From Fibrobacter sp. (GTDB lineage Bacteria; Fibrobacterota; Fibrobacteria; Fibrobacterales; Fibrobacteraceae): a stretch of DNA of 57,956 bases. The stretch covers positions 1 through 57,956 of the forward strand of contig JAGCGO010000010.1 of NCBI GenBank assembly GCA_017649565.1, given 5' to 3'. Positions 7,346-16,720 of the stretch are shown one piece after another; position 1 is the stretch's first letter, and each line of letters starts with the position of its first letter. The translations under genes were made by a program, and so were the position numbers. The notes beneath the pieces are model-generated. The model did no database searches, was not told where the DNA came from, and saw only the letters and a list, made by a program, of their open reading frames with translations.

Positions 7346-10300
7346 TGCCGCCTTGTTGCTGCTACTGGACTGAACCTTGCCGCTGCTGGAAGCGACCTTA
7401 TTGCTACTGCTGGACGTTTCGGCAGGCTCAACTTTCTTGCTGCTGGAAGACGATTCCGTTTTTATGCTGGAACTGCTTGACCCCACCTTCTTGCTGGAAC
7501 TGGACGAAGCCACAATTCCCGAACTGGAACTGGATTCAGGCGGCTTGCTGCCCACCGACATCTCGAGCGCGGCCTCGTCGAAAACGGGATAGGTTTGGCT
7601 ACGCTTCCAGACATGCCGATCTGCGGTTGTGTTGCCGGACGTATTCAGCAAGTCCACAAAGGCGTCGGACTGCATATATTTTGTACTGAGCGGACTGGTA
7701 TAGACATAGAAAGTGATCAATTTTTCGTTATCGTCAAAATCTTTCAGGCTGACGCAACTTCTATCGTGAGAGAATGCAGAGTCGTTGTAAATCAATGCCG
7801 TATAACTGGTATCTACCGTATCCGGGCAACTGAGCGCCGTCCCTACCGGATATCCATTTGAAGCATTCACCGGAGCCGCATTGTAAATGTTTCTGACATA
7901 ATCGTTGAGTTCCGAAGAGACGGTTCTGTCCTGAACGAGCAACTCGCCTTCATATATTCCCCAAACTCCTCCGGCTAAGCTGTCCGCAGACACCTCCCCC
8001 CAGTTATAGGCATCGCTCAGTCCGACGCCAAGAGACGCAAAGTATCCAACAAGGCCTCCAGCAACAACTTTTGAGCCCTGTCCATGACCCTGGACCGGTG
8101 CCGTATTGGCCACCATATAGGCTCCACCGCCATAACCGGCAATACCGCCCATAGAAATCCAGCTACTGTCGTTTAGCTTCTTTGCAGAAACGCTGCCAAA
8201 ATTAAGAGCTTTTTCTACATACACGCACTGACCACAGATGCCGCCCGCATAAGTTGTCCAACCGCCCGCGTAAGCTTCAATGCGGCCACGGTTAGCAACT
8301 CTAGCCAGCGTATCCACAGGATTGAAAACAATTCCACCCGCAGAAGCCGCAATACCGCCTACAAAACCATACCCAGCGACATTTCCGTCATTGACACAAT
8401 CCTCGACATAGCTTGTATACCCGACAATACCGCCAACCGCGATATCTTCAGAACCCCGAATTTTTTTTGTACTATCGGCATACTCCCATTTGACATCCGC
8501 CTCATTCCTACTAGAATAGACCTTCGCCTTACTGGCGATACCGCCAAGCACAACATTACTCAACACCAAAGAAGACGAATCCACAAATGTGACGGCGCCC
8601 TGGTTCAAGGAATTCCGAACGCTCGTACGGGCAGACCGACCGGCCGAAATACCTCCGACACTAACGCCACCACCAAACTGATCCCCACCAACAACGGTAA
8701 TTTCACCGAGATTGGCACACGAGTCAACAGCACCTCCATCACCGACAATTCCTGCCACAAGGCCCGGCGAAGTATAAGACACCGACATCGAGTAATTATC
8801 CAACCTTGCATAAATTCTCCCCAAATTTTTCGATTTCGAAATCAACGAACCATCATAATTGTTGACAGATATACCGGCAAGAATTGTTTTGCCTCCGGCA
8901 TATTCAATATTTCCCTCATTGGTACAATTTTCAATTACGCCAGACTCGCGATTCGCCGTCGCAATTCCCGCTACACTTCCCCCGTTATGTTGCTTCATAT
9001 TTCCAAGATTTCGGGTATTGCTGATTGTACCATAATTATCTGCAGCAATTCCCGCAATAGATACGCCGTCTAAATCGTAATCAGTGTAATTGGCGCAACT
9101 ATCAATAAGCGATCCATTGTAATTCACCGATACAAAGCCGCCAAAACTAGCCCCTCCGTCAGTAGTATCTACAACAGCCCTTCTAAGAGAGGAGTTAATG
9201 ATTTCACCTCTATTCGTCTTGGCAAAAGCACCGCCACGGCGGCTAAGAAGCGAATTGACTAGATGAACATCCCTAATAGTGCCACCATAATTCACTTCAA
9301 ATAAGTAATGATTCAGCCCATAAATCTTATGTCCGTTGCCATGAAATACGTAACCATCTATGTAGCGCCCGAATTCCGAAACAGCTCCCAATTCACGATC
9401 CAGCAACGACAACGTATCCTTCCCCATGACGATATCGTTGACAAGCGCAGCCCGTTTTGTAAAGTGAGCGCCCTTAGACAAGTACCACGCCAGTTCCGAC
9501 GGAGTGAAAATGGCAACGTAAAGCGACGTATCGAGATGCATGCGCAACGTGGGGACTCTCATCTCGCCATCCCAGCCAATTACCGTAGGGTCCGGACGGT
9601 ACACGACCAAGGAAGGGTCCTTGATTGTCTTTGAATACTTGGCATAAATGGTCGAAGGAGCCTTGAACACCGTCGATGTCGTAACGGTTTTTCCCGTAGA
9701 ATCAACCCAGACATCAAAGTAGCGGTCTTTCGAAGAATAGGCGGGCGGCAAATCGACAATGTGCCCCTGGGCATCCGTAAGAGCATAGGACACAAAAACG
9801 CTATCGTCAAGATCTATCCTGTAGACAGGCAAATGCGCCGAATCGCTATATATCGGGTAACCGCCATCGAAACTCCAGCCAAGCCTCGGTTTTTCAGTTG
9901 CATTAGAATATCCTCTGATCTTGGCGTCCTCTCGGTTTGCCTCGTTCAATTTATCCGCAAATTCAACGCTCTGCATTTCCTTTGTCGACAGCGCAAAGGA
10001 CTCTATCACGCTATGGCCATTGTTTGCAACGCCCACCAATTCGACAGATCGCTGCAGCGTGGAATCAAAGGCAGAAGATACGATCATCCCTTGGCTGCTT
10101 CCAACAAGTCCGCCTATCACATCTGTCGCCGATGCATTGGAAGTGTAAGAGTACGAAGACGAAATCACGCCAAGATTTCTTCCGCAAATTCCACCAACCG
10201 TATCCCCGTACAGAGTTCCACGATTTATGTTCTGGCTGAGAACATCGTCGTTGTTGCCGGAAATACCGCCAACAACAACACCCTTCACATAGCCTTCGTT

Positions 10301-11464
10301 AATACAAAACGTAGCAGAACCTGCATTGCCGACAATTCCTCCAGCAGCATCGGAACCCTCTACTCGTCCCTTGTTCACACTCCTGAAAACCAAAGAACCG
10401 AACCCCGCAACGCCGCCCGCATACAGGGCCTCACTGGATACAGCTCCTGAATTTTCGCAATCATAGACATTGCCAGTTTTATCGCCCGAGCCGACAATGC
10501 CGCCCACGCTTCCGTATTCTCCGGAAATGGTTCCCGTATTTTGGCAATCATAGATAAGCATGGTCGTCCGTCCCACAATTCCACCGACTCGGGCTTTCAT
10601 GTAATGGTCCGGGTTCCTGGACGTCACATTTCCAGAATTGGAACAATGATAAACCGAATCAACAGAACCTTCAATTTTTCTCGAGACCTCGCCCGCGACA
10701 CCTCCCACAAATTGCTCTTTCTTGAAGGCGACTTCAATGTCGCTTGCATTGGAAGAACTATCAATAGAACCCTTTAGGGAGCCGACAATGCCGCCAACAT
10801 GGACTTCTTCAACGCCTATATAGTACTTCTTATTTGTCGAGTCCCTGAGTGTCGTTTCCGGAAGGACCTCTACATGCATCGTTCCGCCCCGGGAATGGAC
10901 ATTGTGAATATGGGAATATTCAGCGCGCCCTACAAGGCTGCCGCCATAAAAATCTCCAGCCCAGAAACTGTAATCAGGCGTAATAGAGGCACTGAAATTC
11001 GCGATAGTCAGGTTCTTCAATTCGGCATTTTCCAAGAAGCCGAACAGGCCAAAGACGGAATCCGCCACGCCGGTCAAGTTGAGACCATAAATGGTGTGCC
11101 CGTTTCCATCAAAGTGCATCACGGAAACCAGGCCTTTCATCACTCCAATCGGAACCCAGAGTTCGTCCGAGACAGACGACGTATCGTCCCCGAAGACAAT
11201 GTCGTTTTCCAGCACGGCGAAATAGTAACCCTTCCATGGATCGGTTCCTGACGAATCTACCGTATTTACCACTTCGGCAAGGCCGGCCAGCTGTTCCGGC
11301 GTAGAAATGTGGTAAATAGGAACGGTCGTAGGGCAATTGTACAAGGATATCGTCGAATCGCTCGACGGAGGGGTGACGGCCGATCCGTCCCAGGCAGCAA
11401 ACGAAATCGAGGTCGAAAAACACAGTGTAGCGAGAAAATAGACAGATTTCATCTTTTCGAACAT
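7040..11464 (-). CDS. Giant secreted GLUG-repeat protein with sorting tail
   Basis: A 1474-residue exported protein. AAGGAAG lies 5 nt before the ATG, and the signal peptide runs MFEKMKSVYFLATLCFSTSISFA. Two long blocks of GLUG-type repeats (about 95-480 and 690-1230) carry many GGIVG/GGIAG...NxGxI...C units, each block introduced by a segment like LAGLAEVVNTVDSSGTDPW and a GNGHTIYGLN motif. Between them is a short Bacteroidetes-repeat-like region (about 545-615). The C-terminus has a poly-Ser linker and a domain nearly identical to that of the 3385-6852 product. GLUG proteins form beta-helices and are often adhesins. Substrate unknown. Confidence 0.8.
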   Translation of the reverse strand: MFEKMKSVYFLATLCFSTSISFAAWDGSAVTPPSSDSTISLYNCPTTVPIYHISTPEQLAGLAEVVNTVDSSGTDPWKGYYFAVLENDIVFGDDTSSVSDELWVPIGVMKGLVSVMHFDGNGHTIYGLNLTGVADSVFGLFGFLENAELKNLTIANFSASITPDYSFWAGDFYGGSLVGRAEYSHIHNVHSRGGTMHVEVLPETTLRDSTNKKYYIGVEEVHVGGIVGSLKGSIDSSSNASDIEVAFKKEQFVGGVAGEVSRKIEGSVDSVYHCSNSGNVTSRNPDHYMKARVGGIVGRTTMLIYDCQNTGTISGEYGSVGGIVGSGDKTGNVYDCENSGAVSSEALYAGGVAGFGSLVFRSVNKGRVEGSDAAGGIVGNAGSATFCINEGYVKGVVVGGISGNNDDVLSQNINRGTLYGDTVGGICGRNLGVISSSYSYTSNASATDVIGGLVGSSQGMIVSSAFDSTLQRSVELVGVANNGHSVIESFALSTKEMQSVEFADKLNEANREDAKIRGYSNATEKPRLGWSFDGGYPIYSDSAHLPVYRIDLDDSVFVSYALTDAQGHIVDLPPAYSSKDRYFDVWVDSTGKTVTTSTVFKAPSTIYAKYSKTIKDPSLVVYRPDPTVIGWDGEMRVPTLRMHLDTSLYVAIFTPSELAWYLSKGAHFTKRAALVNDIVMGKDTLSLLDRELGAVSEFGRYIDGYVFHGNGHKIYGLNHYLFEVNYGGTIRDVHLVNSLLSRRGGAFAKTNRGEIINSSLRRAVVDTTDGGASFGGFVSVNYNGSLIDSCANYTDYDLDGVSIAGIAADNYGTISNTRNLGNMKQHNGGSVAGIATANRESGVIENCTNEGNIEYAGGKTILAGISVNNYDGSLISKSKNLGRIYARLDNYSMSVSYTSPGLVAGIVGDGGAVDSCANLGEITVVGGDQFGGGVSVGGISAGRSARTSVRNSLNQGAVTFVDSSSLVLSNVVLGGIASKAKVYSSRNEADVKWEYADSTKKIRGSEDIAVGGIVGYTSYVEDCVNDGNVAGYGFVGGIAASAGGIVFNPVDTLARVANRGRIEAYAGGWTTYAGGICGQCVYVEKALNFGSVSAKKLNDSSWISMGGIAGYGGGAYMVANTAPVQGHGQGSKVVAGGLVGYFASLGVGLSDAYNWGEVSADSLAGGVWGIYEGELLVQDRTVSSELNDYVRNIYNAAPVNASNGYPVGTALSCPDTVDTSYTALIYNDSAFSHDRSCVSLKDFDDNEKLITFYVYTSPLSTKYMQSDAFVDLLNTSGNTTADRHVWKRSQTYPVFDEAALEMSVGSKPPESSSSSGIVASSSSSKKVGSSSSSIKTESSSSSKKVEPAETSSSSNKVASSSGKVQSSSSNKAASSSSKKSGKSSSSSKGKSNALPAVALANMSVLFTGNDLVVTSPQSSWVRVQVFDMLGNNRGSFRANVSGSHVFSLQYLEQGRYLVRVNSGSSIQNLNVLIK

Positions 11465-11560
11465 ATCTCTTCCTTTCTATACTCAAAAATATAACTTGAA
11501 ATCGTAAAATCTGCTATACCTTTTTGACGAAAAAAAGTAGCCGACCTAACCGTATTTTGC

Positions 11561-11568
11561 TATCTTTC
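11561..11568 (+). promoter_or_regulatory. Candidate -10/-7 element of serC
   Basis: TATCTTTC about 50 nt before the serC ATG, similar to the TATCTTTG before cysS. The gene also has an AAGGAA Shine-Dalgarno. No clear -35. Confidence 0.4.
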
Positions 11569-11617
11569 CGCGCGTAATTTTAGCCCCTCCAATGGGCAAA
11601 ACAAAAAGGAACGAATC

Positions 11618-12724
11618 ATGGCAAATAAAGTCTACAACTTCAGCGCAGGACCGTCCGTCCTGCCCGAACAAGCACTCAAGGAAGCTTCGGCTGCCTGCAT
11701 CGATTACGCCAACAGCGGTATCAGTATCCTCTCCATGAGTCACCGTTCAAAGCCGATCGAGAACATGTTTGCCGAAACCGAACAGTTCCTCCGCGACCTC
11801 ATGGGCATCCCCGAGAACTACGACATCGTGTTCCTCGGCGGTGGCTGCTCCCTCCTGTTCTGCATGCTCCCGATGAACTTCTTGGACCAGAACGCCACGG
11901 CCGACTACGCTCTGACCGGCGTCTGGGCCAACAAGGCCTACAAGGAAGCCAAGCAGTTCGGTAACGCTCTCGCCGCTTGCGACACCAAGTCCGAAACCTA
12001 CTGCCGCATCGACAAGAACCTGAAGCTTTCCGACAACGCCACGTACCTCCACGTGACTGCCAACAACACCATCTACGGTACGGAATGGCACAACTTCCCG
12101 AAGCCGAAGTCCGGCTTCCTCATGGCCGACGTGAGCTCCGACTTCCTCGCCCGCAAGATCAACGTCTCCGACTTCGGCGTCGTGTACGGCGGTGCGCAGA
12201 AGAACATCAGCTGCGCTGGCGTGACCGTGACCATCATCCGCAAGGACCTGCTCGGCAAGGTGAACCGCACCATCCCGACCATGCTCAACTTCCAGACCCA
12301 CATCGACGCGAAGAACATGTTCAACACGCCTCCGGTATTCGCCGTGTACGTCATGAACCGCACGCTCAAGTGGCTCAAGGAATTCGGCGGTGTCGAAGCT
12401 ATCGAAAAGGTGAACCGTTCCAAGGCCGCCCTCCTCTACAGCGCCCTCGACAACTCCAAGGTGTTCGTCGGTACCGCTGCCAAGGAAGACCGTTCTATCA
12501 TGAACGTCCCGTTCGTGTTCAACAAGGACGTCGTCGCTGCCGACAAGGCTGACGATCTCGCCAAGGAATTCCTCGAATTCGCCAAGGAACGCGGCCTCCA
12601 GCAGCTCAAGGGTCACCGCTCCGTGGGCGGCTTCCGCGCTTCCATCTACAACGCGATGCCGGTCGAAGGCGTTCAGGCCCTCGTCGACTGCCTCGGCGAC
12701 TTCGAAAAGAAGGTGCTCGGCTAA
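11618..12724 (+). CDS. serC: Phosphoserine aminotransferase
   Basis: PLP enzyme of the serine pathway that transaminates 3-phosphohydroxypyruvate with glutamate. At 368 residues it has the family's usual length. The start MANKVYNFSAGPSVLP, the glycine-rich FLGGGCSLLF cofactor region, and the PLP-lysine motif YGGAQKNISCAG (Lys195) are present, as is the C-terminal GHRSVGGFRASIYNAMP. The gene stands alone between two large surface-protein genes of opposite strand and has strong C-ending codon choice, suggesting high expression. AAGGAA precedes the ATG and a strong terminator follows. Confidence 0.96.
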   Translation: MANKVYNFSAGPSVLPEQALKEASAACIDYANSGISILSMSHRSKPIENMFAETEQFLRDLMGIPENYDIVFLGGGCSLLFCMLPMNFLDQNATADYALTGVWANKAYKEAKQFGNALAACDTKSETYCRIDKNLKLSDNATYLHVTANNTIYGTEWHNFPKPKSGFLMADVSSDFLARKINVSDFGVVYGGAQKNISCAGVTVTIIRKDLLGKVNRTIPTMLNFQTHIDAKNMFNTPPVFAVYVMNRTLKWLKEFGGVEAIEKVNRSKAALLYSALDNSKVFVGTAAKEDRSIMNVPFVFNKDVVAADKADDLAKEFLEFAKERGLQQLKGHRSVGGFRASIYNAMPVEGVQALVDCLGDFEKKVLG

Positions 12725-12752
12725 TTAACCGCGCAACACGCGATTGATTTTA

Positions 12753-12783
12753 AAAGGCCTCCGCAAAAGCGGAGGCTTTTTTG
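12753..12783. terminator. Bidirectional terminator between serC and the GLUG gene
   Basis: Perfect 8-bp stem GCCTCCGC/GCGGAGGC with AAAA loop, flanked by A-run and T-run, between two convergent genes. Confidence 0.9.
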
Positions 12784-12808
12784 ATAAAGTATTTTTTCTG
12801 ACCCATGT

Positions 12809-15244
12809 CTAGCGAAGCAAAGACTTCGACAAAGCCCGACCGTTCTGTTCCAGGACCATCACAACGACACCGCGAGACTCAACAGCATCGTTCAATTCCA
12901 CATGGTGAACGCCTTCGCCCATCATGCCTAGCGACACGGTCTTTTGCAGGCGGCCCTTCAAATTGTACACCTTGACACGTGTCATGCCTGAACGGGTAAG
13001 CGTTATCGTAGCCCGCAGATTTTGGCGAGACCCATACAACTTTAGACCATCCGTTCCCTTAAATGCGACCACGTTCTGTTTGACGATTTTTGCGGGAGGC
13101 TCAGCTTCAACGCTATCAAGGACAACGCCCGCGGTAAATGTCAGTTGCGCAAAAGGCATGGAATCACTCAGAACCCAATACTTATCAAAGTCGGCCCAGT
13201 TCTTGTAGGTGTCCGGATTTTTCATTTCGGCAAAAGCAATTCCGCTTACCGTGGAATCCGGTCCCAAGCCACAATCGTCCTCATTGTAAAAGGCATTTTT
13301 GACAGACCCTGAATTGACGGAAACAAAACCGCTCGGAAGCACTAGATTGGTGCCCCTATCTGGATTCTCTTCCGCAACAAACGACTTTCCCGCGAAGAAA
13401 ACGTTTTCAATGTCCTGCGTGTTCGTAGACACAAAACCACCAGGTTTTACGAGGCCAGAAACCGTCCCTGAAGCAAATGCGTTCTTGATAATTCCCTCAT
13501 TGGTCGAAACAAATCCGCCTGGCGTGTATTCGCTAATAACATTCCCCGTGGCATAAGCGTTGTCAATATAGCCTTCATTGGCGCCGACAAAGCCACCAGC
13601 ATGAAGCGATCCCTCAAACGATTCTAGTTTTTCCACATTACCCGTCGCATAGCTATAAAGGATTTCGCCTTGATTTTTTGCGACAAAGCCAGCAAACCAA
13701 GCATACGCGTGAATGTCACCCGTAGCATAGCAGTTGTGAATTTTCCCGTTGTTAATATCAACAAAACCGCCTGAATGCACTTGTCCACGCACCTCACCCG
13801 TAGCATAGCTGTTCGTGATGATTCCATTACTATCATTTGTGGCAATAAAGCCGCCAAAGAACTCACCCCCCCCACCTGGTTTGTCTTTATTCAAAATGCC
13901 TGTAGCGTAGCAATTGTCTATTTTTCCACTATTCCGGACCGCAAATCCTCCCACCATGGAAACTCCATCCACATTCGATTTCGAATACGATTTCGAGATG
14001 GTCCCTATATTGTTCAAGACAAATCCGCCCACATTGAGGAGTCCTTCCACCTTTGACTCCGAATACGAATTCAAGACAGTTCCCACATTGTACACGACAA
14101 ATCCGGAAACATTATATCCAAACCCCTCCGAAGACGTATCGGCAATTACAAAACCTTCCGCATGGGAATTTTTGATGACACCGGCATTGTACACAACGAA
14201 ACTGGCACTGCTGTCCGCCTTGACACTTGTTTTAGCAGAGCAGTTTTCTATTACACCCGTGGTATCGTTTGTCGCAACAAAGCCTGCCACCCCGAAATGA
14301 GAAACAACCGAATCCGATACGACACTCGTATTTTTAATGGTCCCGCTGTTATACCCGGCCAAGCCACCAGCATTTTCGTTCAGCGAAACGACAGAAACAT
14401 GAGAAACACATGAATCGATTGTGCCCGAATTGCTCCCGGTCACCCCTCCAAGAAAACGGACTCCATGTTCAACGAGACCTTCCGCTTCTGCAGAAACAAT
14501 CAGTCCCTCGTTAATCCCGGCAATCGCACCAAGGTAGCGCCCGTAATAAGACGTCACAAAGTCGGCACGCACCTTCACATTGCGAATAACCGACTTCGTC
14601 CCGGAATTGGAGCCGGCCACCCCACCAATATTTATGCGATCGTTAATACCGCGGACAACGCCATCGAAGTCAATATTTTGAATGGTTCCCCCTTCATTAA
14701 CTCCTGCGATTCCACCCGTATTGGAAGTGCCGATGACCGTATCGCGTACAAGTTCAATATTTTCAATTAGGCCCGAATTGATTACGGCCACCGACGCTGC
14801 AGCCCAGACCATCTCCGCTAAAAAGAAGCAATCTTCCATTTTAAGGTTCTTGACAACGCCTGCAGTGTCAATTCCTATGAACAAGGCCGTTGAACGACCT
14901 TCATTCGATAACGAATAGAGGTGCGATATGGTATGGTTTTTACCGTCAAATACGCCACCAAAATTGGATTGGGGAGTTCCGTAATATGCAACGCCTATCG
15001 GCTGGAAACCTTCGGTAGAATCGGTATCGCTTCTTTCGTCCCGCGAAGCCGAGGCATCGATATCGGCCACCAAAACATAATGTCCGTCCATGCTGTAGCT
15101 GCCAACGCCAACAGCCTTCAGGTCCTCGTAGTCAGCGACCTGCCAAGGATCGTCGGCAGTTCCATTGCCAGCCATGTTGCCGTTTGTAGCAAAGCAGAAC
15201 GTAGCAAACAGCAAACCGAAAAAAAGGGAATTTCGATTCATCAT
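12809..15244 (-). CDS. Secreted GLUG-repeat protein
   Basis: 811-residue exported protein. TAGGAG lies 6 nt before the first of two adjacent ATGs. The signal peptide is MMNRNSLFFGLLFATFCFA. An opening segment GTADDPWQVADYEDLKAVG and FDGKNHTISHLYSL is typical of the start of GLUG beta-helices. More than twenty repeats of about 25 residues follow (GGFVxxNxGxIxNCYATGxV; about 150-690). The C-terminal 90 residues (VVAFKGTDGLKLYG...MTRVKVYNLKGRLQ...) resemble a sorting-type beta domain, but without the poly-Ser linker of its neighbours. Probable adhesin or surface structure; ligand unknown. Confidence 0.8.
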   Translation of the reverse strand: MMNRNSLFFGLLFATFCFATNGNMAGNGTADDPWQVADYEDLKAVGVGSYSMDGHYVLVADIDASASRDERSDTDSTEGFQPIGVAYYGTPQSNFGGVFDGKNHTISHLYSLSNEGRSTALFIGIDTAGVVKNLKMEDCFFLAEMVWAAASVAVINSGLIENIELVRDTVIGTSNTGGIAGVNEGGTIQNIDFDGVVRGINDRINIGGVAGSNSGTKSVIRNVKVRADFVTSYYGRYLGAIAGINEGLIVSAEAEGLVEHGVRFLGGVTGSNSGTIDSCVSHVSVVSLNENAGGLAGYNSGTIKNTSVVSDSVVSHFGVAGFVATNDTTGVIENCSAKTSVKADSSASFVVYNAGVIKNSHAEGFVIADTSSEGFGYNVSGFVVYNVGTVLNSYSESKVEGLLNVGGFVLNNIGTISKSYSKSNVDGVSMVGGFAVRNSGKIDNCYATGILNKDKPGGGGEFFGGFIATNDSNGIITNSYATGEVRGQVHSGGFVDINNGKIHNCYATGDIHAYAWFAGFVAKNQGEILYSYATGNVEKLESFEGSLHAGGFVGANEGYIDNAYATGNVISEYTPGGFVSTNEGIIKNAFASGTVSGLVKPGGFVSTNTQDIENVFFAGKSFVAEENPDRGTNLVLPSGFVSVNSGSVKNAFYNEDDCGLGPDSTVSGIAFAEMKNPDTYKNWADFDKYWVLSDSMPFAQLTFTAGVVLDSVEAEPPAKIVKQNVVAFKGTDGLKLYGSRQNLRATITLTRSGMTRVKVYNLKGRLQKTVSLGMMGEGVHHVELNDAVESRGVVVMVLEQNGRALSKSLLR

Positions 15245-15326
15245 AACAGCTCCTACCCGAAATTTTATGCATAGTTAGGCTATGCGCATATCAGCCACGA
15301 TAGCTTATTGCAAAAATGCAAGGATT

Positions 15327-15665
15327 TTATTCAGCGTCTTTTTTCTTGGCACTGAACTTGTTCACCACGTCGGGGACGATATCCATGACCTTCCCGACAA
15401 GCGAGCTGTCCTTGCTAATGGGCATGATGCGCACATCGTCACCCTTGATGACGAGGAATGCCACCGGCTCGACCGAGGCTCCACCGCCAGAGGCGGACGT
15501 GTCTCCCTTGGACTGGTGACCGCCGAAGCCAAAGCCGACAGACACGCGGCTCACGGGAACAATCGTAGATTCACCCGCCTGGATGGGTTTTCCGATAACC
15601 GTCTCCGCCTGGGTAATGAAACGGAGCTTTTCCAAAAGAGTTTCTGCAAGTTTTTCAATAGCCAT
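15327..15665 (-). CDS. GerW / YtfJ family protein
   Basis: 112-residue cytoplasmic protein of the Spore_YtfJ (GerW) family. It shows the family's pattern of an N-terminal helix, GKPIQAGESTIVPVSRVSVGFGFGG, a glycine/serine-rich loop, VEPVAFLVIKGDDVRIMPI and a Lys-rich tail. In Bacilli the family is linked to spore germination, but it is widespread in non-sporulating bacteria where its function is unknown. The ATG has no Shine-Dalgarno. TATACT and TATATTAA lie just upstream (15670-15682), so the transcript may be leaderless. It is monocistronic as far as can be seen. Confidence 0.85.
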   Translation of the reverse strand: MAIEKLAETLLEKLRFITQAETVIGKPIQAGESTIVPVSRVSVGFGFGGHQSKGDTSASGGGASVEPVAFLVIKGDDVRIMPISKDSSLVGKVMDIVPDVVNKFSAKKKDAE

Positions 15666-15883
15666 GGTTTTAATATAGTATAGACGAGAGACGAAAAACG
15701 AGAGACGAGAGAAAAAAAGGGGGAGAATAGTAGGAAGTAGACAGTAGGAAGTGATTAGAGACTAGAATCTAGAGGCTAGGGAGAAATATCACGGCTTCGC
15801 CGTCTTATATTGACGCACGAAGTGCGTGATTCTTTTCACTAGCCTCTAGCCCCTAATCTCTAGTCTCTATTCTCACTCCTCGA
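15666..15883. repeat. Intergenic CTAG-rich and GACGAGAG repeat tract with hairpins
   Basis: Positions 15680-15712 repeat ACGAGAGACGA-like words. Positions 15755-15782 (AGAGACTAGAATCTAG, AGGCTAGGG) form an imperfect inverted repeat with 15839-15873 (CTAGCCTCTAGCC, CTAATCTCTAGTCTC). Between them are two small hairpins, ACGGCTTCGCCGT and CACGAAGTGCGTG. No gene is seen. Confidence 0.7.
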
Positions 15884-16720
15884 TCAATACCTCGCCTCGT
15901 AGATACGATCGCTGGCCATTTTGAACTTTTTGGCCAAATCAGCCCACGAGAGGTATCCCCAGACCACGGCCACCCGGCCACCCGCCAGCTGCTGCGCCAT
16001 GCCGTTTCCGTTGTTCCCGGCATCAAAATACACGATATCGCTTTCCGGCTCGATACCCTCGGGATTGACCCTGTTCAGCAAAAGGACCCAGGAATCGAAA
16101 TCCTGCTCTTCCACCTGTTCCCAGCTACGGGCGACATTCCAACGGAGGTCGGCATTCCTGTAGCTCTGCACGAGCACCGGGAAAAAGGCCTTGACACCCA
16201 TGAAGTATTTTGTCTGTATCGACGTGCGTCCCGCCTCGCGGAACTCGAACGGAAGGCTCAGGAATTCCTGCGGGAAGCCCCCACGATATCCCGGAAAATG
16301 ACGGACAAACGTTTCCAGGTCGCTGCGCTCGTACTGCCGGAAACTATCATGGCTAAAGATGAATATGTGGCAGTCGGCACGGATGCTCTGCTCCAGGTGT
16401 TCGCCCCTCAAGATCGGGGTAATCCCCTGGAACTTACCGCTGTTCATGTAGTGGTCCATGGCGTACACGTCGCTCTTGAACTCGAGGATATGGACATTCA
16501 ACGTATCGCCAGGGGAAACTCGGTAGCTCAGGTCGATAACCCGCTTGAGCGCCGGGATATTATAGGATGCGACAGAGGGATTGACAGAATGTGCGAACGG
16601 GGTGACATTCTTGTACATTATCTTCGAGTAGTTCACCGGCTTTTCGATCTTCGTGCGGTTGCACGCCACAAGACCGGCCGCAAGAAAAAGAATCAGCAGG
16701 CAGTTACAGACGAACTTCAT
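15884..16720 (-). CDS. Lipoprotein of unknown function coupled to the Fe-S protein gene
   Basis: 278 residues from the ATG at 16720. Its ATGA overlaps the stop of the upstream gene by 4 nt, so translation is likely coupled; an upstream in-frame ATG lies inside that gene and is rejected. The signal peptide MKFVCNCLLILFLAAGLVAC ends in lipobox LVAC. I do not recognise the mature domain. It has a DTLNVHILEFKSDVYAMDHYMNSGKF stretch, a conserved-looking EFREAGRTSIQTKYFMG, and a GNGMAQQLAGGRVAVVWGYLSWADL C-terminus. The third gene of the psd operon, so perhaps envelope related. Confidence 0.7.
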   Translation of the reverse strand: MKFVCNCLLILFLAAGLVACNRTKIEKPVNYSKIMYKNVTPFAHSVNPSVASYNIPALKRVIDLSYRVSPGDTLNVHILEFKSDVYAMDHYMNSGKFQGITPILRGEHLEQSIRADCHIFIFSHDSFRQYERSDLETFVRHFPGYRGGFPQEFLSLPFEFREAGRTSIQTKYFMGVKAFFPVLVQSYRNADLRWNVARSWEQVEEQDFDSWVLLLNRVNPEGIEPESDIVYFDAGNNGNGMAQQLAGGRVAVVWGYLSWADLAKKFKMASDRIYEARY

